This document shows, piece after piece, positions 40,907 through 47,860 of a stretch of DNA of 47,860 nt; position 1 is the stretch's first letter, and the number at the start of each line of letters is the position of its first letter. A program made the position numbers and the translations under genes. The notes beneath the pieces are model-generated. The model made no database searches, was not told the DNA's origin, and saw nothing but the letters and a program-made list of their open reading frames with translations. Location of the stretch: assembly GCA_013287505.1 (NCBI GenBank), contig JABDDR010000008.1, positions 1 to 47,860 on the forward strand, in the 5' to 3' direction. This DNA is from Gammaproteobacteria bacterium. GTDB lineage: Bacteria; Pseudomonadota; Gammaproteobacteria; Coxiellales; Coxiellaceae.

Positions 40907-42805
40907 TTATCTCCACTCACCATCCATCCATGATCCATGCAGACCATGCGGTACACGTCGCGGCATTTTAATCCGCGCTAACGGCTCATTCTTCATGTTT
41001 TGCGCATCTAATATCACGCATTCGCTATTATTTTCTATTTTGTTGTAAACAAATAACATGAGATAACCGTCATCTTCTGAGGTGCATTTTGCTTTTGGAG
41101 CAAAAACAGCTTCACCAATCTCACAGGAATTTCCAAAATCATGAACATCACTGGAATTTTTTTCGACATCAAATTTAATTAATGCATTTTTAATAACAGA
41201 TTCTGAGTTATTGCTGCCTGTGGGCACGTAAATAAAACGATGCTGCAGCGTATCCACATCTTCTTTAATACGAGGAAATTCAACCGCACGATCATCCAAT
41301 TGTTCATGCCGAACGGTCTGCGTTGATAAATTAATTTTGGTGCGATGGAGTGTGGGTGGTTTTTCTTTTTCTCTTGACGCGGATAATTTTAAGTCAACAT
41401 GTCGCACAAAATCTACAATGATTTCCTGTCCATTTTCATAAGCATTCGCAAAATGAAAAACAAAAAATGCTTCAGTTTGAATCCATTGCAAAGAACCCGT
41501 TTCGCGTGACATCACGCCAATACACACACCTAACTCAGGTCGCCAGCTAACTACTTCTTTTCCAGACATTAAATTTTTAACATCAAAAACAACCGGACAA
41601 TCAAAGAAAATGACATAATTTTCTGTAAGTGCAAAATCATGCATCATTGTGGAATATTTTTTCTGAATGTCTTTTTTTAGCTTTACTTTACCATTTTTAT
41701 CAACACAGTAGACCGTTAAAAATGGCGGCTCGACATCATAGTTAATTAACCATAAATCCCCTGTTTTATGGCATTTGCGCGTATGCGGTGAAACCTTAAT
41801 AGGTTTTTCTGTAGCAGGACACCACAAGCCTAAGGTTTCTAATTTTGAATTCATTTCATAAGGGCTATCCGATTCATGCATGGCAAGATATTTATTGGCA
41901 TGTCGAATAATATGAATAAAGGCGCCATTTTTAAATGGTTCTGCATTTTCACCCACATATATTGGGTCTGGTGGTACTGGGAATTTAAAGCCACCATATA
42001 ATGCTTTACCCGCTTTACGTTCTGCCAATAATCCTGCTGTTTCAACAAAGCGATTTTTATAGCTTGCTTTTCCATTGGCAATATAAACAGCATGAATCAT
42101 GCCATCCCCATCAAACGGAAACGTATAAGAAATCGGTGGGAATTCAGGATTGGGACCATTTCGCATGTAAATACCCAATAAATCCTCTGGGATTTTTCCA
42201 ACCACTTCTAAATTATCGACATTCAATTCGTCTTTGACCGGTGCGTAATTGCCTTTCAAGAAAATATTATTTTTATTTTTCTCAATTAATTTCTTTTTCA
42301 TATTTTCAATATATATTTTTGGATAAAGCGTATTTGCTTTAATACCAATAAAAATAACCACAATCGTTCCAAGTGTGCTCATGGTATTGCTTAAATCAAA
42401 ATAAGCATGCGCCAGTGAAATTACTGCTGCAAGCAACAATAAAAATCCCCAAATTACTGACAGATGTCGATGTAATTTCAGCGTGCCTTGATCCGTATAC
42501 TGACTTGTAAAAGGTTTATTAATCGCAACAGATCCAAGCATAATCGCGCTCATCGCGATATTGCTCCATAAATTCGGATGTTGTGTGAACGCATTGCCAT
42601 GCGGAAATAATAATCCAAGAATAATCATCACAGCAAAAAATAAAGCGCCACCAATTTCTAAAACAACACCGCGCAATAAATCCTTTTTAGAGATAATAAT
42701 ATTTAAAATAAACGCAATAATTGCGCCATATAAAAATGTGGTTAACCCTGCTGAAAAAACAATCCATGGAAGAAAAGATAAGATAATATTATTTTTACTT
42801 TTCAT
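40907..42805 (-). CDS. carotenoid cleavage dioxygenase-family protein with N-terminal membrane domain
   Basis: 632 aa. Residues 1-165 carry about five membrane helices. From about 190 a full carotenoid oxygenase/RPE65-type seven-blade domain follows, starting GNYAPVKDELNVDNLEVVG and GIYMRNGPNPEF. The four iron-binding histidines are plausible at about 338 (SPHTRKC), 388 (MMHDFAL), 450 (FVFHFANA) and 620 (VPHGLHGSW). The family cleaves double bonds of carotenoids or stilbenes with Fe(II) and O2. The membrane extension is unusual and may place the enzyme at its lipid substrate. Last gene of a padR-DUF6622 operon. Confidence 0.88.
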   Translation of the reverse strand: MKSKNNIILSFLPWIVFSAGLTTFLYGAIIAFILNIIISKKDLLRGVVLEIGGALFFAVMIILGLLFPHGNAFTQHPNLWSNIAMSAIMLGSVAINKPFTSQYTDQGTLKLHRHLSVIWGFLLLLAAVISLAHAYFDLSNTMSTLGTIVVIFIGIKANTLYPKIYIENMKKKLIEKNKNNIFLKGNYAPVKDELNVDNLEVVGKIPEDLLGIYMRNGPNPEFPPISYTFPFDGDGMIHAVYIANGKASYKNRFVETAGLLAERKAGKALYGGFKFPVPPDPIYVGENAEPFKNGAFIHIIRHANKYLAMHESDSPYEMNSKLETLGLWCPATEKPIKVSPHTRKCHKTGDLWLINYDVEPPFLTVYCVDKNGKVKLKKDIQKKYSTMMHDFALTENYVIFFDCPVVFDVKNLMSGKEVVSWRPELGVCIGVMSRETGSLQWIQTEAFFVFHFANAYENGQEIIVDFVRHVDLKLSASREKEKPPTLHRTKINLSTQTVRHEQLDDRAVEFPRIKEDVDTLQHRFIYVPTGSNNSESVIKNALIKFDVEKNSSDVHDFGNSCEIGEAVFAPKAKCTSEDDGYLMLFVYNKIENNSECVILDAQNMKNEPLARIKMPRRVPHGLHGSWMDGEWR

Positions 42806-42861
42806 AACAACCTCATATTAATGCAATTATCTTCCTATCTTCGTTTCTGACACACGCACTT

Positions 42862-43383
42862 CTATGAAGCACTTAGATCAACTGATTCATAGGTCCATAA
42901 CTTATGGAAATAACATAGCAATCTACCGACAAATAATCCCGTACAAATACCAGTAGCGGCCAACATACTAAATTTAAAACCTGTTTGGTTTATCAACGCA
43001 GGATCCGATTCAATCTGATACGAAAAATAATATTTAAAAATAAATATTGCGAGAATTAAAATTAACATCATCCAACTGCCTTGAAGTTGAATCAGTAATT
43101 TTTTTCTGTCAACTTTAAATTGATGATTGCGTATCAATAACCAACCAATAACTGAACCCAAAATAATACTCGCAAGCCATACCGCAATCACCATTGTATT
43201 CACATGAAATGCGGTCATTACCGTGTGAATTGACAATGCAATAAAAATTAACGGCACAATGGCTAATTTTATAATGGAAACCACATGTGGTTTTGATGCT
43301 TTTATTCCCCTTTGTACCAGAAAAATAAATAAAACATAAACCCACCAAGGTGTTTGTGTTGCAGCAGCCCAGATTGCATTCAT
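42862..43383 (-). CDS. DUF6622-like membrane protein
   Basis: 173 aa with five hydrophobic helices, beginning MNAIWAAATQTPWWVYVLFI. This start and the fold match small DUF6622-type inner-membrane proteins of unknown function. It starts 4 bp after the padR stop and lies 56 bp before the carotenoid oxygenase gene, hence one operon. It could assist a membrane-bound substrate pathway (inference). Confidence 0.75.
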   Translation of the reverse strand: MNAIWAAATQTPWWVYVLFIFLVQRGIKASKPHVVSIIKLAIVPLIFIALSIHTVMTAFHVNTMVIAVWLASIILGSVIGWLLIRNHQFKVDRKKLLIQLQGSWMMLILILAIFIFKYYFSYQIESDPALINQTGFKFSMLAATGICTGLFVGRLLCYFHKLWTYESVDLSAS

Positions 43384-43387
43384 TACA

Positions 43388-43933
43388 TTACCCTCTTGTT
43401 GTTAATAGTTTTTTTGTTTCATCACACCAAGCAATCTCAGCTTTAAAAATATGAATCCCATATCGAATGGTTGCTAAAATATAAGGCTTTCGTTTTATTT
43501 TTTTATTATTTTGAATGTCATTTTCAATTGCCAGAAGTTGATTTAATTGTTCCAATGCTTCTGTTTTATAGAATTCAATATGCTTTAAAGAAATTTTTTT
43601 ATCAACTTGGTTTCCAAAAAACAATTTTAATAAAAATTCATTGCGATAATTAGTTTGCTCTGTTTTTTGAGAAATCCACTCGCATAAAAATCGTGTGCCT
43701 TTATCAGTAATGCAATATAATGCTCGCACACCACCCTTTTGCGCTTCCTCCTCACGACAATCAATATAACCTGCTTTATTTAATTTCTTTAATGTCGGAT
43801 ATAGTTGCGCTTCATATTCCATCCAAAAATAATTCGTGCTGCGCGCCATAAATGACTTCATATCATAGGCAGACATTGGCTTTATACTTAGGCAACCGAG
43901 TATTGCAAACTGTGTTTTGTTAATTCTTGCCAT
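43388..43933 (-). CDS. PadR-family transcriptional regulator
   Basis: 181 aa. An N-terminal winged helix with the PadR signature (QFAILGCLSIKPMSAYDMKS, then YPTLKKLNKAGYI) is followed by a C-terminal dimerisation helix region (Vir-C-like). It is first in the operon with DUF6622 and the carotenoid oxygenase and probably represses it through the AT-rich dyad at 43974-43993. PadR proteins often sense hydrophobic ligands such as phenolics. Confidence 0.9.
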   Translation of the reverse strand: MARINKTQFAILGCLSIKPMSAYDMKSFMARSTNYFWMEYEAQLYPTLKKLNKAGYIDCREEEAQKGGVRALYCITDKGTRFLCEWISQKTEQTNYRNEFLLKLFFGNQVDKKISLKHIEFYKTEALEQLNQLLAIENDIQNNKKIKRKPYILATIRYGIHIFKAEIAWCDETKKLLTTRG

Positions 43934-43973
43934 AAATGCTTTATGTTATTGTAATTTCAATAAAACAATTATA

Positions 43974-43993
43974 CATATTCAATATAGTATATG
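43974..43993. promoter_or_regulatory. dyad upstream of padR, likely operator
   Basis: CATAT(10 bp)ATATG, in an AT-rich region 41 bp upstream of the padR start. It resembles the long AT-rich dyads bound by PadR dimers. Confidence 0.45.
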
Positions 43994-44070
43994 CAATATA
44001 TTTATTCAACTATTTGAAGTTCAATATGTACGGGTAAGGTCGATTTTTCATGTCTCTCGAAATCGGAACA

Positions 44071-44099
44071 TTGATGCTATCGTTCTTGTGTCCTATAAT
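44071..44099 (+). promoter_or_regulatory. consensus-like promoter of the BrnT/BrnA pair
   Basis: TTGATG, 17-bp spacer, TATAAT. Transcription would start near 44106, which excludes the TTG codon at 44108 as translation start and supports 44135. Confidence 0.75.
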
Positions 44100-44134
44100 A
44101 CCACATATTGAGACAAGGCGTTTTTATAAAATCC

Positions 44135-44428
44135 ATGATGTTAGCTAATAAAAAAATAGAGTGGGATGATGAAAAAAATGCAAAGCTGATCGTCGAAAGA
44201 AAGATAGGTTTCGAAGATGTTTATGTGGCTATTCTGCATGGTGGATTACGTGATATCGTTCATGGCAAGAAACCAAAATATGCACATCAGCGTATTTTTG
44301 TCGTTTTTATAGATGGTTACACCTATCCTGTACCATTCGTAGAAGATGGAAAAAGGATTTTTTTAAAAACAATATATCCTTCCCGAGAACTACATAAGAA
44401 ATATAGTGGAGGTCGATATGCATCGTAA
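44135..44428 (+). CDS. BrnT-family toxin-like protein
   Basis: The start is placed at 44135 (or the adjacent ATG at 44138) because the promoter begins transcription near 44106. The 97-aa product has the BrnT pattern IEWDDEKNAKLIVERKIGFE DVYV (written here in two parts), then RIFVVFIDGYTYPVPFVEDG and the terminal KTIYPSRELHKKY. BrnT toxins are ribonuclease-fold (RelE-like) proteins neutralised by a downstream antitoxin. The next gene overlaps it by 11 bp. Confidence 0.75.
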   Translation: MMLANKKIEWDDEKNAKLIVERKIGFEDVYVAILHGGLRDIVHGKKPKYAHQRIFVVFIDGYTYPVPFVEDGKRIFLKTIYPSRELHKKYSGGRYAS

Positions 44429-44711
44429 AAAAAAACAGGTCGTAGATAACGATCAACAAATGATTGACGCATTAGAATCTGGCGGTTATGAATCTATTAA
44501 AAATGCTGCGGCAGAAGTAACGCGTTACACAAAAATTTTTCAAGAAAGCGGCAACAAGGTAAAGCGCGTTAATATCCGCATGACAGAATGGGATATTGAA
44601 AAAGCGCAAGCATTAGCGATGCGTGAAGGAATACCGTATGCAACATTGTTGACGAGTATTTTGCACAAATATTTTACCGGGGAATTAAAAAGTACTCATC
44701 GTCGCACTTAA
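44418..44711 (+). CDS. BrnA/CopG-like antitoxin
   Basis: The start at 44418 is chosen because GGAGG lies five bases upstream; the GTG at 44406 overlaps that site. The 97-aa protein ends in a ribbon-helix-helix type region (VKRVNIRMTEWDIEKAQALA, then GIPYATLLTSILHKY), typical of BrnA/CopG antitoxins that bind toxin and operator DNA. It overlaps the toxin gene, so translation is coupled. The pair is a likely type II toxin-antitoxin module. Confidence 0.75.
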   Translation: MHRKKKQVVDNDQQMIDALESGGYESIKNAAAEVTRYTKIFQESGNKVKRVNIRMTEWDIEKAQALAMREGIPYATLLTSILHKYFTGELKSTHRRT

Positions 44712-44722
44712 GATGCGAAATT

Positions 44723-45883
44723 TTATTGAAAAAAATGGCAAACGCCTTCTCTCCAAGGCCACACCATAATTTCCCCTATTTTTTTCTTATGAGTATCTCG
44801 AGAAAGACAAATCGCTTCGCAATTTGGGAATTCCTCAATTAAACGACTAAAATTATTTAATTGATCGGGCTGCACATCATCGGTACTTTTAATTTCAATC
44901 AACAGTTTTTTTTGTTGGGGACGATCAACAATTAAATCCAGTTCCATGTCCGTTTTTGTACGTAAATAACTTAAACGATATTCATTTTGATAATATTCAA
45001 TCAATTTTTTTATTTCAATAATAATAAAATGTTCGAATAAATCCCCATAATAATTTGTTTTTTCTCTGGCTGGAACAGAAAGCATACGCGCCAAACTACG
45101 TGTCACACCCACATCAAAAAAATAAAATTTTGGCGCCTGGTTGATTTGTTTTCGAAATGAACCCGAATAAGCATGCACAAAAAAACCCAATAAAGTATCT
45201 TCTAAAATAGAATAATAGTTTTCCACCGTTTTATAATCGACACCCACATCACGTGCAATATTACTATAATTAATTATTTTTCCATTCCCTTGCGCTGCAA
45301 CTTCCAAAAAATATCGAAAGGGATCTAAATTACGAATCAATTGTTCAAGCCACACTTCTTCTTTTAAATAGGTGCGTGCATAAGCCTGTAAAAATTTTTT
45401 CTTCTGACGATCATCTTGATATTGATAGATTTTAGGAAGCATGCCCCAATTCAATGCATTCTCTAATTGAAATTTTTCACCTAATTCAGTAAAAGTAAAA
45501 GGAGCCAAATGATATACAAACGCACGTCCCGCCAATAAATTTGCCGCGTTATTTTTAATTTTGCGCGCACTCGACCCTGACAGAATAAAATATTTTTCTG
45601 TGTGTTCGATAAGATAGTGCACCACGTCCAACAATCGGGGAACTTTTTGTATTTCGTCAATAACAATATGGGTTTTGATATCAGAGAGTGCAGCAACGTT
45701 AGCGATTAACGTATCAGGATTTCTGGCATATTTTTCTTCTTCGCTGGCTTTTAACAGGTCAATCCACAATGTGTTTTCCTTGCTGAAATAATGCTCCAAT
45801 AGCGTACTTTTTCCTGTTCCTCTGGGTCCAATAAGAAGGATGTTTTCATTCTGTTCTAATTTTAACTCTCTGTTTATAATCAT
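44723..45883 (-). CDS. AAA+ ATPase with DUF4143 domain
   Basis: 386 aa. Walker A GPRGTGKST at residues 19-27, Walker B near 73-80 (HIVIDEIQ) and sensor FILSGSSARK, followed by a C-terminal DUF4143 region with a nuclease-like core (DMELDLIVDRPQQKKLLIEI with conserved D, E and K). This family (AAA_14/DUF4143) is common in bacteria and archaea. Its target is unknown; the C-terminus resembles a PD-(D/E)XK fold. A palindrome lies just upstream of the start. Confidence 0.85.
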   Translation of the reverse strand: MIINRELKLEQNENILLIGPRGTGKSTLLEHYFSKENTLWIDLLKASEEEKYARNPDTLIANVAALSDIKTHIVIDEIQKVPRLLDVVHYLIEHTEKYFILSGSSARKIKNNAANLLAGRAFVYHLAPFTFTELGEKFQLENALNWGMLPKIYQYQDDRQKKKFLQAYARTYLKEEVWLEQLIRNLDPFRYFLEVAAQGNGKIINYSNIARDVGVDYKTVENYYSILEDTLLGFFVHAYSGSFRKQINQAPKFYFFDVGVTRSLARMLSVPAREKTNYYGDLFEHFIIIEIKKLIEYYQNEYRLSYLRTKTDMELDLIVDRPQQKKLLIEIKSTDDVQPDQLNNFSRLIEEFPNCEAICLSRDTHKKKIGEIMVWPWREGVCHFFQ

Positions 45884-45916
45884 TTTTTTGTCATTCTATA
45901 TATATTTTTTATGATT

Positions 45917-45949
45917 ATACTCCTAATATATCGTCTAAATTAGGAGTAT
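45917..45949. promoter_or_regulatory. 10-bp inverted repeat upstream of the AAA+/DUF4143 gene
   Basis: ATACTCCTAA and TTAGGAGTAT are perfect 10-bp arms 13 bp apart, 33 bp upstream of the ATPase start. It could be an operator, or a hairpin in the leader of that gene. Confidence 0.5.
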
Positions 45950-46154
45950 TGTCTATATATTACTGTATCTATGCATGTCGGACAAGAGTTATTTGACTTG
46001 AAGAATAGTTGTCAGTAGAGCCTTAACTAGACTTTGGCCATTTTAAGGAATCACAGCTGTACGAAATTCACACAAAAACACTTTTCATTTAAGGTTACCT
46101 TAATCGCTTATCGGTATACTTCCTTTTAAAATCACAATGCTAAGAGGGTGTATC

Positions 46155-47744
46155 ATGCGTCGAGCTGCCACTGCCGCAGGACCAACCACAGAAACAACAA
46201 AATACCAAGTAGCGCTGCCCAATTCACAAGGTATTGGCGTACGCTATGTAACGATTGCGGACAATGACCTTGCATATACATCAACATTAATGCTCTTACG
46301 GTATTTTGGTCCTTATCGGCTCGATCGCAATACAAATGAGGCTATGCCTACGCGAAACACGATAACGTTTAAAAATTCCACTCAAGCAGTCCCCTATAAT
46401 GTCATGATGATGATCCTTGGTTTTGCACAACCAATTGCTGATCATCATCATTTAGCACATCTGGGTAATTTGATGTTGCGTGGTGCTACCATGATCACAA
46501 CCTCAAAACACTTACCACTGTTACCCAGACAATTATCTCTTTTTTCACATCAAGTTTGCGATGTATCTCATGATGTATTAGGACCCTTATTCTGCGGTGA
46601 TGCAGAAACCACAACGCGTATGATTCACGCAAATTATCGATACGTATTGCAAAAAGGAATGGCATGGGATTTATCAAGACGAAAACACGGCGGTGAAACA
46701 CCAGAAACTGCTGTCACACCATTACAAGCACTGGTTATTACAGGTGATACCGATTTAATTCCTGTTGTTATGGAAGCGTTTGCACGCATTCGCTATCAAG
46801 ATCTGCGTGGTACGCCTTATCAACATAAAATAGCCGCCGACGACGCATCCCCCCAAGATTTATTATCAGAAGAAACGCGTCACCAGATTATTCAGGATCA
46901 AATAAAAGAAATTTTAAAACGCAGCTTGCGTGTGCATTTGGATAGACAAGAAAAAGAAATTGTTCGTTTGCTTGAATTAAAAGCTAATTTACCCGAAGAC
47001 GACGCACAGCACGCACAGATCGATGAAAAGCGTAATCAAGCACGCGAAAACGTTCGCGCCTACGTCCAAGCGTTGATTAGTGAAAACACCCGAGAAATTT
47101 TTAATATCCATCAAAAAGCAGAACTTGATAACGTGTTTAATAGCTATGATGCAGTCACCACAGCAATTGAACATGCAACCGATACGGAAATTCAAGCTGT
47201 ATTCGATGATCCCGACACCGATCTTGGCACACCAGTTAGTCAAGCGGTAATGCAATGTAGAGCTGCATCCCTACAGCATTCACATAGTGAACTCATTGTA
47301 AATCGACAACATCAATTAAAAATATTTGAATTGTACGATGCTTTCTATGGTCGTGTCATGAACAATGATCCCGATTGGAAAAAACGCGAATTATTCTGGT
47401 GTCATCTCGTCGGCGGAGAAGAACGCAGTCTCGCAGCGGTTGATGCTCAAATTTTCGCAAATCCTGGTCTTTATGACGCCGTTGAAAATCGCGCCACAAA
47501 TGCGCGCTCGTTTGATTTTAAATATGGTGGCGGTACTCTTTTTCCGCCTTCTTTTGATCCTAGTTCTAATTCTGGTGTTGGATATAAATTTGCCGGGTTG
47601 GGGGGGCTGCCGGCGCGGCGTGGCGGGCCGCGGAGTCGCTTTTTCAAAACTTATGTCGAGCAAAAACATCAAGCTTGGAGAACTTATGCAGCGAGCGCCA
47701 GCATCTCGTGCACAGCGCCGGTGTGTAATTCAGTAATGCGATAA
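46155..47744 (+). CDS. effector-like protein; CaaX tail lost by a one-base shift
   Basis: The start at 46155 is preferred to 46137 because an AGAGGG site lies upstream of it. About 529 aa, soluble. It has an ankyrin-like segment (AVTPLQALVITGDTDLIPVV), a long charged helix (RSLRVHLDRQEKEIVRLLEL), then RSFDFKYGGGTLFPPSF, a Gly/Arg-rich linker encoded by GC-rich DNA with a G7 run, and FFKTYVEQKHQAW. Here the relative at 16923-18323 continues KLMQ and ends RRCVVQ. In this gene one extra base near 47680 changes the frame. The alternative frame gives LMQRAPASRAQRRCVIQ, a CaaX box. The 3' end is antisense to an RT gene. Confidence 0.65.
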   Translation: MRRAATAAGPTTETTKYQVALPNSQGIGVRYVTIADNDLAYTSTLMLLRYFGPYRLDRNTNEAMPTRNTITFKNSTQAVPYNVMMMILGFAQPIADHHHLAHLGNLMLRGATMITTSKHLPLLPRQLSLFSHQVCDVSHDVLGPLFCGDAETTTRMIHANYRYVLQKGMAWDLSRRKHGGETPETAVTPLQALVITGDTDLIPVVMEAFARIRYQDLRGTPYQHKIAADDASPQDLLSEETRHQIIQDQIKEILKRSLRVHLDRQEKEIVRLLELKANLPEDDAQHAQIDEKRNQARENVRAYVQALISENTREIFNIHQKAELDNVFNSYDAVTTAIEHATDTEIQAVFDDPDTDLGTPVSQAVMQCRAASLQHSHSELIVNRQHQLKIFELYDAFYGRVMNNDPDWKKRELFWCHLVGGEERSLAAVDAQIFANPGLYDAVENRATNARSFDFKYGGGTLFPPSFDPSSNSGVGYKFAGLGGLPARRGGPRSRFFKTYVEQKHQAWRTYAASASISCTAPVCNSVMR

Positions 47745-47860
47745 TGTTGAAGCATCTCGGCAACAAATGTTGCTGCCTCGATATTCCAACAGGATTCGAT
47801 ATACTGACGCGATAGTTCTTTGTATTCCCAAATACTTGCCGTGTTTACCCACCAACATAA
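47645..47860 (-). repeat. RT-tail/CaaX-tail block, right copy
   Basis: Inverted counterpart of 16795-17014. The minus strand encodes the RT C-terminus; the plus strand encodes the effector tail. Both copies share a GC-rich border on the effector side (here G7 and GCCGGCGCGGCG near 47600-47632). The block runs off the window edge. Confidence 0.8.
47684..47860 (-). CDS. reverse transcriptase, C-terminal end (partial)
   Basis: Reads LCWWVNTASIWEYKELSRQY, then IESCWN to LHTGAVHEMLALAA and stop. This aligns with the C-terminus of the RT at 15755-16975 (WWVNTANIWEHQELALQYIE). The rest lies beyond the window. It overlaps the effector-like gene tail-to-tail by 61 bp, as in the left copy. Confidence 0.8.
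   Translation of the reverse strand, partial: LCWWVNTASIWEYKELSRQYIESCWNIEAATFVAEMLQHYRITELHTGAVHEMLALAA

Noticed and set aside
43917-44111. Plus-strand 64-aa ORF between padR and the toxin gene
   Set aside because: It covers the padR operator and the toxin promoter, has no ribosome site and no family resemblance.
1-47860. tRNA, rRNA and CRISPR arrays
   Set aside because: No cloverleaf-like genes, rRNA segments or spaced direct repeats were recognised on reading both strands; a covariance-model scan would be decisive for tRNAs.

Overview
AT-rich bacterial DNA. The gene content points to a gammaproteobacterium, most likely Legionellales/Coxiella-like and host-associated. The hints are divergent proteins with eukaryote-type C-terminal CaaX prenylation boxes, Sel1-like and ankyrin-like repeats, periplasmic SodC, a carotenoid-oxygenase-family protein and many decayed genes. 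This placement is an inference from gene content; no rRNA or tRNA is present.

Left part (1-15.5 kb): a Fic-protein tail is followed by a repeat-flanked hypothetical gene broken at a G7 tract. Next is an L-threonine aldolase gene split by a complete Tn3-family transposon (Tn-A, 2522-8972). Tn-A has 36-bp inverted repeats, a 6-bp target duplication, tnpA, a tyrosine recombinase and three cargo genes. Then come a quinone-oxidoreductase-type dehydrogenase, a cytoplasmic muramidase-like gene with a periplasmic beta-propeller-like partner (toxin/immunity candidate), a chimeric decayed TOTE-type helicase, and an operon of winged-helix protein, nucleotidyltransferase and metallophosphoesterase.

Middle (15.7-30 kb): a frameshifted reverse transcriptase (RT) overlaps tail-to-tail with an effector-like gene ending in CVVQ. 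A second Tn3-family element (Tn-B, 18560-23808) has 39-bp inverted repeats. It carries a second copy of the muramidase/partner pair, a decayed tnpA, a DUF1016 PDDEXK nuclease-family gene and a tyrosine recombinase. A third element (Tn-C, 23888-29585) has tnpA, a serine resolvase, and as cargo a Sel1-like protein ending in CSVM. Tn-C splits an HU-type histone-like gene. Deleting it and one 5-bp duplication (TAATC) restores a canonical HU C-terminus.

Right part (30-47.9 kb) is more chromosomal: an unknown 607-aa protein, an APC permease, isochorismatase-family hydrolase, pirin, an MFS exporter with an ABM-like tail, SodC, and a 26-aa peptide gene with its own promoter and terminator. These are followed by a padR / DUF6622 / carotenoid oxygenase operon, a BrnT/BrnA-like toxin-antitoxin pair and an AAA+/DUF4143 ATPase. 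At the right edge a second effector-like gene again converges with an RT gene.

The most unusual signals are: (1) the repeated RT/effector tail-to-tail module, in which one DNA block encodes the RT C-terminus on one strand and a CaaX tail on the other; (2) Tn3 transposons carrying host-directed or antibacterial cargo; (3) a 34-bp promoter/operator shared by the Tn-C effector gene and the chromosomal dehydrogenase; (4) the free-standing 26-aa peptide gene.
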